From DASQFI01 sp035633215 (lineage in GTDB: Bacteria; Acidobacteriota; Vicinamibacteria; Vicinamibacterales; SCN-69-37): 64,000 nucleotides of DNA. The stretch is taken from NCBI GenBank assembly GCA_035633215.1, contig DASQFI010000058.1:166570-230569 (forward strand), in the 5' to 3' direction. Below are positions 1 to 8,012 of the stretch, one piece after another. The notes under the pieces are model-generated. The model made no database searches. It was given only the letters and a program-made list of their open reading frames with translations, and was not told the origin of the DNA. The translations under genes were made by a program, and so were the position numbers. Each line of letters starts with the position of its first letter. Position 1 is the first letter of the stretch.

Positions 1-1226
1 CGCGCGGTCCACTGTTCCACCGTCGACGCATCGAGACCGCAGAGCTGCGCGACATGAAACAGCGGCCACGCCCGCTCGAGCGCCGTTGGAGCCGGCGGAC
101 GCACCAGCCGGTCCCGCAGCCAGGGCCGGAAGTCGGCCAGCGAACCGGCACAGGAGAGTTGTCGCGCTGCCTGGTCGAGTGCCGCCCGCTCGAAGAGCAG
201 ACGGACCGCGAGGTATCCGCGGAGCGTGACGGTGAGGTCGCGCGCCGGCACGCGGTCCGGCCGCTCCTCGATCTGACGCACGATGCCGGCCCATCCGCGC
301 AGGGCCAGCAATTCGGCGCTCAGGTAGTCCTCGCCCTCGTCTTCGGCGACACCGAGCTCGGCGAGCGAGTAAGCGATCGAGTCGAGCGCGCTCCGATCCG
401 CGTCACGATCCTCGGCGACCAGCCGCGGAAGCGTTCGTGCCCAGGAACCGCACTGCGCTGCAAGCGAGGTCCGGTAGATCTCGAGGAAGCAGCCATGGAT
501 GCCGCGGATCCGTTCCGGCATGGGCCAGTGGGCCAGACCCTGATCGAGATATCCCGCCAGAAATCGAATGAGCGGCGGATGAATCCAGGTATCGGTGTCA
601 AGGCTGGAGACGGCCCGGAGGCAGTCGCGATGCCGAACCGGCGTGGCCATTGCGGGCATCGGCGACTGGCGGGCGCGGGCGACGGCTCCGAGACAGGCGG
701 TCCAAAGGCGAGACACGGCCGGCCGCTGCTCTTGCGCCCGAGCGTCGAGCTCGTTGAACCCGGCCGAGGCGGCGCGGGCGGTGGCCGGCACGTCCGTGCG
801 AAACCGGGACAGCGCCGCCGTTTCCTCCAGGATCCACGAGAGTTCGCGTCCGGTGGCGGCCGGGATGCCGTGCAGCACCACGGTCCGCCAGAACTGGCGT
901 CGCGGGCCGAGGTCGGCCACGTCGCCGGCGCCTCGGTCGCCCAGGTGTTCGTCGAGAAGCGCCTCGACGTCTTTGGCGACAATGCGGCCCGACGCCAGTT
1001 TGTCGCGATAGCGCGCTTCGATCAGGTACGGTTCGCACCCGAGCCGCTCGGCGGCGCGTTCGACCGCCACTTCGAACGGCACGTGTTCGAAGGCGTGCAG
1101 GGTGTTGTGATGGATGAAGATGCTGATCGGTCCCTGCGCCGGCAGCAGGTGCGCCAGCCGATCGATCACGCGCGTCAGGGGAGGGTCGGGCGGGCTGGCA
1201 TCAAGGGGGCGGGAACCGGCGGCCAT
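1..1226 (-). CDS. dabA: DabA-like (DUF2309/UPF0753) inorganic carbon transporter subunit, 5' part only
   Basis: This frame is open from an ATG at 1226 to the left edge, so only about 408 N-terminal residues are visible. The start of the protein reads ISIFIHHNTLHAFEHVPFE, the conserved N-terminal block of the DUF2309/DabA family. DabA pairs with a NuoL-like DabB membrane subunit to make an energy-coupled CO2/bicarbonate uptake complex. It is a large carbonic-anhydrase-like protein of about 800-1000 residues, and its zinc ligands lie in the missing half. It is divergent from the ArsR gene at 1271, with a palindrome between them. Any dabB would have to lie left of the window. The family call is from motif recall and is fairly secure; transport of inorganic carbon is inferred. 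Confidence 0.8.
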   Translation of the reverse strand, partial: MAAGSRPLDASPPDPPLTRVIDRLAHLLPAQGPISIFIHHNTLHAFEHVPFEVAVERAAERLGCEPYLIEARYRDKLASGRIVAKDVEALLDEHLGDRGAGDVADLGPRRQFWRTVVLHGIPAATGRELSWILEETAALSRFRTDVPATARAASAGFNELDARAQEQRPAVSRLWTACLGAVARARQSPMPAMATPVRHRDCLRAVSSLDTDTWIHPPLIRFLAGYLDQGLAHWPMPERIRGIHGCFLEIYRTSLAAQCGSWARTLPRLVAEDRDADRSALDSIAYSLAELGVAEDEGEDYLSAELLALRGWAGIVRQIEERPDRVPARDLTVTLRGYLAVRLLFERAALDQAARQLSCAGSLADFRPWLRDRLVRPPAPTALERAWPLFHVAQLCGLDASTVEQWTA

Positions 1227-1248
1227 CTTCGCGCTTGATAGTATAGCA

Positions 1249-1260
1249 ATATTATAATAT
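1249..1260. promoter_or_regulatory. Palindromic operator candidate between dabA and arsR
   Basis: ATATTATAATAT is a perfect 12-bp palindrome in an AT-rich island between two divergent starts (1226 minus, 1271 plus). ArsR-family dimers typically bind AT-rich dyads that overlap the promoters they repress, so this is a natural site for the adjacent regulator to control both genes. Confidence 0.5.
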
Positions 1261-1270
1261 ACATGGTCCG

Positions 1271-1651
1271 GTGACGCCGCCGAGACGCCGCCGGACGGCG
1301 GGGGACGCCATCGTCGCCGGCGAGCTCCAGACCTTCAAAGCCCGGTTCTTCCGCGCGCTGGCGCACCCCACCCGAATTCGCCTGCTGGAGATCCTCGTGC
1401 ACGGCGGCCGCACGGTCCAGGAACTGCAGCAGGCCCTGACGCTGGACCAGCCCCTCGTCTCCCAGCAGCTGGCCGTGCTCCGGAACCAGAACGTCGTTTC
1501 CACGCAGAAGGAAGGCTTGTCGGTCCGATACACGTTGCGCGACCCGCTCGTCGGGGAGTTGCTCGACGTCGCCCGTCGGATCTTCAACAACCAGCTGGTC
1601 GGCACGCGCGGCCTGCTCCGCGAGCTGCGGCGGGAGGCGCGCCGCCCATGA
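1271..1651 (+). CDS. ArsR/SmtB-family winged-helix regulator
   Basis: 126 residues from a GTG at 1271; the folded part begins near residue 20 with FKARFFRALAHPTRIRLLEI, a classic ArsR entry. The recognition region (LDQPLVSQQLAVLRNQNVV) and a wing with TQKEGLSVRY follow. The protein contains no cysteine, so the usual Cys-based metal or sulfur sensing sites of ArsR/SmtB and BigR/SqrR are absent. It probably acts as a local repressor of the divergent dabA-like gene and of itself. The start is uncertain because an upstream ATG at 1263 runs into a stop after three codons. Confidence 0.85.
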   Translation: MTPPRRRRTAGDAIVAGELQTFKARFFRALAHPTRIRLLEILVHGGRTVQELQQALTLDQPLVSQQLAVLRNQNVVSTQKEGLSVRYTLRDPLVGELLDVARRIFNNQLVGTRGLLRELRREARRP

Positions 1652-1705
1652 CCGTCGGCGCCGCGGTCGATGTACTCGGCCGACCCCAAGGCTGAATGCG
1701 TTTCG

Positions 1706-2449
1706 TTAGTGATTCAGGAGGTCAGCTGGCGCGCTGGTCGCGCCTGCACGCCGAACGGGGATGTACGACGCCGCGACGGCCACCACGAAGAGCAATCCAG
1801 CAGCTTCGAGGTACGTCCTCCCATCGCGTGGGCTGATCGAGAACGCGCCCGCAAAGAGAAAAGGAGCGGCGACGAACGCCGCGACGACGCCGAGCGCCAG
1901 TCCGAGCAGCACGGGCCGGAGCTCCCGGCGGAGCATCGCGACCGTCAACTCGCGCCGGCTGGCGCCAAGGGCCGCGCGGATCGCCAGCTCACGCCGGCGC
2001 GTGCGTGCGGCGAAGGCCGCCACGGCGTACACGCCCATGGCGCACAGCACCAGCGCGACGTCGCCAAAGACTTGAAGCAGGCGGACGCTGGCGCGTCGAG
2101 AGCCGAGCGACGCCAGCCACAACGATTCGAGCGTGCGCGCGCTGGACGCGGCCACACCCGGATCCCCCTGCGTGACGGCGGATCGGATCTGCGGCGTCAA
2201 ACTCGCCACATCGCCCCGTCCCCGCACCACCCAGTACATCCGCGCGGCCATCAAGGGCGCCTGAAATGCCGGCATCTGGTGCAGCGGAACGTACAAATCC
2301 GCGGTCGGCGGCGCGTCCAGCGTGAATTGTTTGACATCACTCACGACGCCGACGATCTCGAGTTGGGGCGACGCGGCCGCCTGAACAGCCGTCAAGACCG
2401 GACCAGGGGCCTCGAAAACCGCCATCTTGACAAGTGACCAAATGGTCAC
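1706..2449 (-). pseudogene. C-terminal remnant of an orphan MacB/FtsX-type permease
   Basis: The 247-codon frame matches only the last third of the 808-residue permease at 20465. It has the end of the periplasmic domain (LEIVGVVSDVKQ, YVPLHQMP) and the final three membrane segments, with the RRRELAIRAALGASRRE cytoplasmic motif. About 550 N-terminal residues, including the first membrane segment and most of the MacB periplasmic domain, are missing. Similarity starts near 2410, just before the promoter of the ArsR-SRPBCC gene. It is most simply a gene truncated by the arrival of that cassette or by deletion. Expression as a short membrane protein cannot be excluded. Confidence 0.72.
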
Positions 2450-2456
2450 CTATTGT
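2427..2456 (+). promoter_or_regulatory. Promoter with overlapping GTGACC-N4-GGTCAC operator
   Basis: TTGACA (2427-2432) and TATTGT (2451-2456) are spaced by 18 nt. The inverted repeat GTGACC (2434-2439) / GGTCAC (2444-2449) fills the spacer. The predicted transcription start falls on or next to the ATG at 2462, so the mRNA would be leaderless. A repressor bound to the dyad would block RNA polymerase, which fits autoregulation by the ArsR domain encoded downstream. Confidence 0.6.
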
Positions 2457-2461
2457 GGGAC

Positions 2462-3235
2462 ATGGACGATGTGTTCAGGGCGCTTGCCGATCCGACCCGT
2501 CGGAAGCTCCTCGACAAGCTGTTCAAGCAGGACGGCCAGACGCTGAGCGCGCTCGAGCAGCGACTGCCGATGACGCGCTTCGGGGTGATGAAACACCTGC
2601 GGATCCTCGAGGACGCCGGCCTAGTCGTGACCAGGCGGCGCGGGCGCGAGAAGCTGCACTTCCTGAATGCCGTCCCGATACGACTCGTCCACGACCGGTG
2701 GGTGAGCAAATATGCCGAGTCTTGGGCCGCGACCCTGAGCGACCTCAAGCACAGGCTGGAGGACAAGACCATGGAGAAAGTGTTCGAGATCTACATCAAG
2801 ACGACGCCGGAACGCCTGTGGGACGCGATCACCAATCCGGAGATGAGGCGGAAGTACAGCTTCGGAATGGGCGTTCACTCGGATTGGAAGCCGGGATCTC
2901 CCTACAAGGCCGAGACCGGGTCGGAGACCATCCAGCCGGGGATGGCGATCGCCGAAGGCGAAAACCTGGAGGTCGATCCGCCGCGCCGGCTTGTCCAGAG
3001 CTTCAGGGCGCTCTGGAGCGACGACGTGAAGCGCGAGGGAACGTCGAGGGTCACGTGGGAGATCGAGCCGGTCGGCGATTCATGCAGACTGACCGTGACC
3101 CACGATCAGCTCCGCGACGGAGCCAACTCGGAGCTGTACGGAGGCTGGCCGATGATTCTGTCTGGCCTGAAGACGCTGCTGGAGACCGGGAAGACGCTCA
3201 CAACGCCAGGCTCGCAGCTCTATGTGAAGGCGTGA
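2462..3235 (+). CDS. ArsR winged-helix / SRPBCC (AHSA1) fusion protein
   Basis: 257 residues from the ATG at 2462. Residues 1-85 form an ArsR-type winged helix (MDDVFRALADPTRRKLLDKL, then MTRFGVMKHLRILEDAGLVV). Residues 105-250 form an AHSA1/SRPBCC hydrophobic-pocket domain (IKTTPERLWDAITNPEMRRK, WEIEPVGDSCRLTVTHD). Many bacteria encode these two domains as adjacent genes or as this fusion; the SRPBCC part may bind a small hydrophobic ligand and modulate DNA binding. An in-frame TTG at 2453 would add three residues, but the promoter geometry favours 2462. The ligand is unknown. Confidence 0.85.
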   Translation: MDDVFRALADPTRRKLLDKLFKQDGQTLSALEQRLPMTRFGVMKHLRILEDAGLVVTRRRGREKLHFLNAVPIRLVHDRWVSKYAESWAATLSDLKHRLEDKTMEKVFEIYIKTTPERLWDAITNPEMRRKYSFGMGVHSDWKPGSPYKAETGSETIQPGMAIAEGENLEVDPPRRLVQSFRALWSDDVKREGTSRVTWEIEPVGDSCRLTVTHDQLRDGANSELYGGWPMILSGLKTLLETGKTLTTPGSQLYVKA

Positions 3236-3241
3236 GAGGGA

Positions 3242-3301
3242 TGAGACACGGGTCTGGGACCGTAGTTGGCGGCATCAACGCCGACTTCGGTCCCAGTCTC
3301 A
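3242..3301 (+). terminator. Strong hairpin after the ArsR-SRPBCC gene
   Basis: CTGGGACCG (3254-3262) pairs with CGGTCCCAG (3288-3296). A nested AGTTGGCG / CGCCGACT stem (one G-U) closes a 7-nt loop. TGAGAC (3242-3247) and GTCTCA (3296-3301) can extend it. The hairpin begins a few bases past the stop codon but lacks a U-tract, so it is a non-canonical terminator or mRNA-stabilising stem. Confidence 0.6.
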
Positions 3302-3319
3302 CCACGCGGATGTCCAGGT

Positions 3320-3348
3320 TTGACTTGCGCCGAGGTTAGGTCTAGCCT
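3320..3348 (+). promoter_or_regulatory. Possible promoter of the riboswitch-led potassium operon
   Basis: TTGACT at 3320-3325 lies 17 nt before TAGCCT at 3343-3348. This would start transcription just ahead of the riboswitch aptamer. The -10 element is poor, so this is a weak candidate. Confidence 0.3.
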
Positions 3349-3355
3349 CGAATTG

Positions 3356-3504
3356 AACGCCTAAGACACCGCAAGGTGACGCGGGGGACCCACCGGCGCG
3401 ATCGACGCGCCATGGGGCGAATTTGCCGAGGCTCGGCGCTGTATCCCGAGCCACGGCGGACGAGGACTCCAACCTCGAGCCCGTCAGCTAACCCCGTCGG
3501 CGTT
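3356..3504 (+). ncRNA. ydaO_riboswitch: ydaO/yuaA-type (c-di-AMP) riboswitch aptamer
   Basis: Conserved blocks of the ydaO/yuaA aptamer occur in order. The P1 strand AACGCC (3356-3361) pairs with GGCGTT (3499-3504). Between them lie GCGGGGGACCCA (about 3381-3392), TGGGGCGAAT (about 3413-3422), and the highly conserved CCCGTCAGCTAACCCCG (3480-3496). This class binds cyclic di-AMP and usually lowers expression of K+ importers or osmolyte genes when c-di-AMP (high K+) rises. The GGAGG Shine-Dalgarno (3508-3512) of the SPFH gene begins four bases after P1, so ligand-stabilised P1 could hinder translation initiation. No terminator is evident between aptamer and start codon. Confidence 0.9.
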
Positions 3505-3518
3505 ATTGGAGGCTCGCC

Positions 3519-4505
3519 GTGTTGTTTCCCCGCAGACACACGTCCGGCGACGTTCCGGACGTTTCCAGCTACTTCGCGTTTCCTTCGTGGACCAGATGGT
3601 TGACGGCGTTGGCCGTGCTGCTGGCTGCCGTCGCGTTCGTTTGGCTTTCCGGCTCCAGCAACCCGTTCACGCCGGCCGGGTACGTCGGCTACCTCACCAG
3701 GAGCGCCTTGATTGGCAAGGCGCACTTTTACGGCGTGCAGCGCGGCCCGGTCTCCGCCGGGCGCAGGTGGCTGCTCGACGTGACCAACGTCAGCATCACC
3801 CCGTACACGTACAGCGAAGAGTTCACCGGAGATGACGCGGTCCTCAGCCGCGACAATCTGAAGATCGCGTTTCGCGTGCACACCGGCTGGCGCATCGACG
3901 AGACGCGCGTGCCGATGTTCATGGAGCGGTTCAGCACGACCGTGACGCGCGAAACCGTCGAGAAAGATCCCGACGCCATCGTCAAGGTGGCCTACGCGCA
4001 CTACGTCCGCGAGCCGCTACGGACGTTCGCGCGTGACGAAGTCCAGCGCCGCAACGGGCTGGACGTGAAGGAGGCGCTCATTCCCATCGGTGATGCGGTC
4101 CTGGCGCGCATCCGGCAATATGCAACGAACAGCCCGTTCCTCATCTCCAGCGTCGTCGTCGGGAATATCCAATACCCGGCTGAAGTGGCCGATGCCGTGT
4201 CCCGCAAGCTCGCGGCGACGCAGGAGCTCCAGCGTAAGGACACCGAGATCGAGATCGAACGCAAGGAACGCGTCAAGCGCGAGGTGCAGGCTCAGGGCAT
4301 CGCCAACTCGATGCAGATCATCCGCGGCCAGTTGACGGCGATGTACATCCAGCACGAGGCCATCGAAGCGCAAAAACTGATGGTCAACTCGCCGAATCAC
4401 ACCGTCGTGTACATCCCGTCGGGTCCCATGGGCGTGCCGCTCACCGGGACGTTCCCAGCGACAGCGCCCCAGGGGCCGTCGGCACCGGTGCGCAACCCGC
4501 GGTGA
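3519..4505 (+). CDS. SPFH/Band-7 (stomatin-prohibitin-like) membrane protein
   Basis: 328 residues from GTG 3519, preceded by GGAGG six bases upstream. One membrane anchor at about residues 28-46 (LTALAVLLAAVAFVWLSG) is followed by an SPFH domain (about 55-230) and a charged helical stretch rich in E/K/R (about 215-260). A proline-rich tail ends the protein. SPFH proteins scaffold membrane microdomains and often regulate proteases or transporters. It is the first gene after the c-di-AMP riboswitch and precedes the transporter by 49 bases, suggesting that it supports assembly or turnover of that transporter. That role is inferred from position only. Confidence 0.82.
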   Translation: MLFPRRHTSGDVPDVSSYFAFPSWTRWLTALAVLLAAVAFVWLSGSSNPFTPAGYVGYLTRSALIGKAHFYGVQRGPVSAGRRWLLDVTNVSITPYTYSEEFTGDDAVLSRDNLKIAFRVHTGWRIDETRVPMFMERFSTTVTRETVEKDPDAIVKVAYAHYVREPLRTFARDEVQRRNGLDVKEALIPIGDAVLARIRQYATNSPFLISSVVVGNIQYPAEVADAVSRKLAATQELQRKDTEIEIERKERVKREVQAQGIANSMQIIRGQLTAMYIQHEAIEAQKLMVNSPNHTVVYIPSGPMGVPLTGTFPATAPQGPSAPVRNPR

Positions 4506-4554
4506 ACCGTATTGGCGGGACGGCTGGCGCACTCGGCCGTTCCGCCGCTGCGGG

Positions 4555-6486
4555 ATGAGGCACATGGAAGGAGCGCAGGGCGTGGAACGTGCCCGCCGCA
4601 GACGCGGCCCGATTCGTGAGTGGTTTCTCCGCGGCCGGCCGGATCGACCGAGCGCGGTCACTCCGCATCACACGGCGCCGTGGTGGCAGGTGATGTGCCT
4701 CACGGGCGTCGACTATTTCTCCACGCTCGGTTACCAGCCGAGCATCGCGTTTCTGGCAGCGGGATATCTCTCGCCGATCGCCACGTTCGTGCTCGTGCTG
4801 CTGACGCTGCTCGGCGCGCTGCCCGTGTACAACCGGATTGCGGCGCTCAGCCCGCACGGACAGGGCAGTCTCTCGGTCCTCGAGGAGCGCCTGCCTCGCT
4901 GGCGGGGCAAGGCGGCCGTGCTGTGTCTGCTCGGTTTTGCCGCGACGGACTTCGTCATCACCATCACGCTCTCGGCCGCCGACGCCGCGGAGCACATCGT
5001 CGATAACCCGTTCGTGCCGTCCTGGATGGAGCACCAGATGGGCATGACGCTCCTCCTGGTGGCCATTCTCGGCGCCGTATTCCTGCGCGGGTTCCGGGAG
5101 GCGATCTGGATCGCGGTGCTGACGGTCGCGGTTTATCTCGCGTTGAACGTCTTTCTCATCGGCTATGAGCTGGTGCAGTTGCTCACGCATCCCACGGCGT
5201 TCAGCAACTGGACGCGCAACCTGTTCGCCCAGCAGGGCAGTCCGGCCATGATGCTGCTTGCCGCCGTGCTCGTGTTTCCCAAGCTGGCGCTGGGCCTCTC
5301 GGGATTCGAGACGGGCGTCGCCGTGATGCCGCTCGTCAAGGGCGAGGGCGAAAACGCCGAGGCCGTCCTGGCGTCACGCATCGCGAACACCCGCAAGCTG
5401 CTTCGCGCCGCTGCGCTCATCATGAGCGTGCTGCTCGTCGGCAGCTCCCTCGTCTCGACGACGATGATTCCGGCCGAGGCGTACCAGAACGGCGGACCGG
5501 CGGACGGGCGCGCGCTGGCATATCTGGCGCACCGCGATTTTGGCGAGGTCTTCGGCTCGATCTACGACCTGTCGACGATCACGATTCTCTGGTTCGCCGG
5601 CGCATCGGCGATGGCCGGACTGCTGAATCTGGTGCCGCGATATCTGCCGCGGTACGGCATGGCGCCCGACTGGGCGCGCGCGTCGCGGCCGCTCGTGCTG
5701 CTCATCACCGCCATCGGTTTCGTGGTGACGATCATCTTTAATGCCGACGTGAACGCGCAGGGCGGCGCATATGCCACTGGCGTGCTCGTGCTGATGACGT
5801 CGGCGGCGTTCGCGGTCACACTCTCGCACCGACGTGAGCGGGTATGGCTGATTCCCGTCACCGCGGTCTTCGTCTACACGACGATTGTCAACATCGTCGA
5901 GCGACCGGAAGGCATCCATATTGCCGGCTGGTTCATTGTCACGATCGTGGTGTCGTCGCTGGTGTCGCGCGTGCTGCGTTCCACTGAGCTCCGCATCGAG
6001 GCGGTGCAGTACGACGAGCGGGCGCTGGCGTTCATCAAGGACGCGACCGGCTCGGCCATGCTCCGGATCATCGCGAACCGGCCGGATGCGGGCGACCCCG
6101 AGGAGTACGCGAGCAAGCTCCAGGAAACGACCGACTCTCATCACATTTCGCCGGAGGCGCCGGTGTTGTTTCTCGAGGTACGGCCCGGCGATGCCTCAGA
6201 CTTTTCGGACATCCTGGAAGTGAGCGGTGTCGACGTCGGCGGCTTCCGCGTGCTGCGCTGCACGAGTCCGGCGATTCCGAACGCGATCGCCGCGTTGCTC
6301 CTCGACTTGCGCGATCGCACGCACACGATCCCCCACGCGTACTTCGGCTGGACGGAGGGGAATCCGATCGTCTACCTGTTCAAGTTTCTCGCGTTCGGCG
6401 AAGGTGACACCGCGCCGGTCTGCCGCGAGGTTCTCCGCAAGGTCGAGCGCGATCCCGACAGGCGCCCGCGGATTCATGTGGGATGA
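4555..6486 (+). CDS. APC-superfamily transporter, probable KimA-like K+ importer
   Basis: 643 residues if started at ATG 4555; GTG 4582 (634 residues) is preceded by AAGGAG at 4568-4573 and may be the true start. About twelve membrane segments span residues 45-480, beginning with the unwound-helix motif GVDYFSTLGYQPS typical of APC permeases. A cytoplasmic tail of roughly 170 residues follows. KimA (formerly YdaO) in Bacillus is an APC-fold K+ transporter controlled by the same riboswitch class. The riboswitch and the Kdp genes around it make K+ a better guess than amino acids, but substrate is not shown by sequence. The stop overlaps the next ATG (ATGA). Confidence 0.75.
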   Translation: MRHMEGAQGVERARRRRGPIREWFLRGRPDRPSAVTPHHTAPWWQVMCLTGVDYFSTLGYQPSIAFLAAGYLSPIATFVLVLLTLLGALPVYNRIAALSPHGQGSLSVLEERLPRWRGKAAVLCLLGFAATDFVITITLSAADAAEHIVDNPFVPSWMEHQMGMTLLLVAILGAVFLRGFREAIWIAVLTVAVYLALNVFLIGYELVQLLTHPTAFSNWTRNLFAQQGSPAMMLLAAVLVFPKLALGLSGFETGVAVMPLVKGEGENAEAVLASRIANTRKLLRAAALIMSVLLVGSSLVSTTMIPAEAYQNGGPADGRALAYLAHRDFGEVFGSIYDLSTITILWFAGASAMAGLLNLVPRYLPRYGMAPDWARASRPLVLLITAIGFVVTIIFNADVNAQGGAYATGVLVLMTSAAFAVTLSHRRERVWLIPVTAVFVYTTIVNIVERPEGIHIAGWFIVTIVVSSLVSRVLRSTELRIEAVQYDERALAFIKDATGSAMLRIIANRPDAGDPEEYASKLQETTDSHHISPEAPVLFLEVRPGDASDFSDILEVSGVDVGGFRVLRCTSPAIPNAIAALLLDLRDRTHTIPHAYFGWTEGNPIVYLFKFLAFGEGDTAPVCREVLRKVERDPDRRPRIHVG

Positions 6487-8012
6487 CCGTGGCTTCGCAA
6501 GGGTGGCGCACCGAGGCCCTCTGGCTGGCCGGCACAATCGGCGCGATTGCCGGGCTCGTGCACTTTTACGTCGTCTGGCTCAACGTCACCAATCCGACGA
6601 TTGCAGCCCTGTCGTTCCTGCTGATCGTGTTCGTCGCCGCGGCGGTATCGACGCTGCGGGTGGCGGTCGTCGGATCGTTCGTCTCCGCGCTGTGCTTCAA
6701 CTTCTTTTTTCTGCCGCCGGTCGGGACGCTCACGATTGCCGATCCCCAGAACTGGGTGGCGCTGCTGACCCTGCTGCTGGTGAGCGTGTTCGTGAGCCGG
6801 CTGTCCACACGCGCCCGCGCGCGCGAGAGCGAGGCCGTCGCCCGGCGCAATGAGCTCGCGCGCCTCTTCGATCTCACTCGCGACATCCTGCTCACGCCGG
6901 ACGAGCAGGACCCGATTGCGGCGATCGCCGGACACGTCGCGCGCCGATTCAGGATCGCCCGCGTCACAATCTTCAAGCCCGGCCCGGCCGGGTGGGAATC
7001 TCACTCGGCCGGAGCGCCGCTCATCGTCGCCGAAGCCGACCTCACCACGCTGATGACGCACGCGCGCACCCGGCTCGAATTCGATGCCACGTCCCGTACG
7101 TATGCCGGCGCCGGCCGCGTCCGAGCGGCCGACGGTCTCGTCTGGGTCGAACCGCTGCGCCTCGGGACGTTGGGCATCGGGCTGCTGGCGCTCGCGACCG
7201 ACGACATCGAGCCTGGCACCCGCGACGCCATCGCAGGCGTCACGGCGATCGCCATCGAGCGTTTCCAGCTCCTCGGCGAACGCAAGGACGCAGAGCTGAT
7301 CCGGCGCAGTGCGGAGCTGAAATCGGCGCTGCTCGCCGCCCTGAGCCACGACCTCCGGACCCCGCTGACCGCGCTTCGGGTGGCCGCCGACAACCTCACG
7401 ACGAGTCCGATGCCGGAGCGCGAGCGGCAGGCACAGGCCGATCTCATGCGCACCGAGATTGCGCGCCTGACCCGGCTCTTCGAGAACATCGCGGAGATGG
7501 CGAGAATCGAGGCGAAGGCGGTGTCGGCCGAGCTCCAATGGGTCCACCCGGGCGAGATCGTCGAAAGCGCGCTGCAACAGCTCGGCGACACCATCGATCG
7601 GCGGCGTGTTGCCGTGACGTTCGGGCAGGAAGGGAGCCTCGTGCGCGTTGACCCCCGGCTGACCTCGACGGCGCTCGCGCGCATCGTCGAGAATGCCGCG
7701 GACTACTCGCCGGCAGGGTCGCCGATCGCCATCGATGTTTCGGCGGCAACCGGCGAGCTGAGGATCTCGATCCGCGATCGCGGCGCCGGCATCACCCCCG
7801 AAGACCGCGAGCGGCTGTTCGAGCGGTTCTATCGCGGCGCCGCTGGGGGGCAGCGCTTCGGTACGGGGATGGGCCTGGCGATCACCCGCGGCCTGCTCGC
7901 CGCCGAGCACGGTCGCGTCTGGGCGGAGAATCACCCGGACGGCGGGGCCGTGTTCACGCTCGCCATTCCCACCGACACGCGCGAGGCGATCTCGCTGGAG
8001 GAACGCGCGTGA
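6483..8012 (+). CDS. KdpD-like sensor histidine kinase, C-terminal half only (DUF4118-GAF-HisKA-HATPase)
   Basis: 509 residues. Four membrane segments of the DUF4118 type lie within residues 10-105 (CFNFFFLPPVGTLTI is the KdpD hallmark). A GAF-like region (about 120-265) is followed by the H-box LAALSHDLRTPLTALR with phospho-acceptor His289. An N-box (ARIVENAADYSPAG) and G-boxes (DRGAGI, GTGMGLAI) complete the kinase. Compared with E. coli KdpD the N-terminal nucleotide-binding and USP domains are missing; they are encoded separately at 14932. It overlaps both neighbours by ATGA/GTGA, so transporter, kinase and regulator are translationally coupled. Confidence 0.88.
   Translation: MTVASQGWRTEALWLAGTIGAIAGLVHFYVVWLNVTNPTIAALSFLLIVFVAAAVSTLRVAVVGSFVSALCFNFFFLPPVGTLTIADPQNWVALLTLLLVSVFVSRLSTRARARESEAVARRNELARLFDLTRDILLTPDEQDPIAAIAGHVARRFRIARVTIFKPGPAGWESHSAGAPLIVAEADLTTLMTHARTRLEFDATSRTYAGAGRVRAADGLVWVEPLRLGTLGIGLLALATDDIEPGTRDAIAGVTAIAIERFQLLGERKDAELIRRSAELKSALLAALSHDLRTPLTALRVAADNLTTSPMPERERQAQADLMRTEIARLTRLFENIAEMARIEAKAVSAELQWVHPGEIVESALQQLGDTIDRRRVAVTFGQEGSLVRVDPRLTSTALARIVENAADYSPAGSPIAIDVSAATGELRISIRDRGAGITPEDRERLFERFYRGAAGGQRFGTGMGLAITRGLLAAEHGRVWAENHPDGGAVFTLAIPTDTREAISLEERA

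Noticed and set aside
54..1238. Long plus-strand open frame opposite the dabA fragment
   Set aside because: Arg/Gly-rich composition without domains; it is the antisense shadow of the DabA-like frame, which has clear family motifs.
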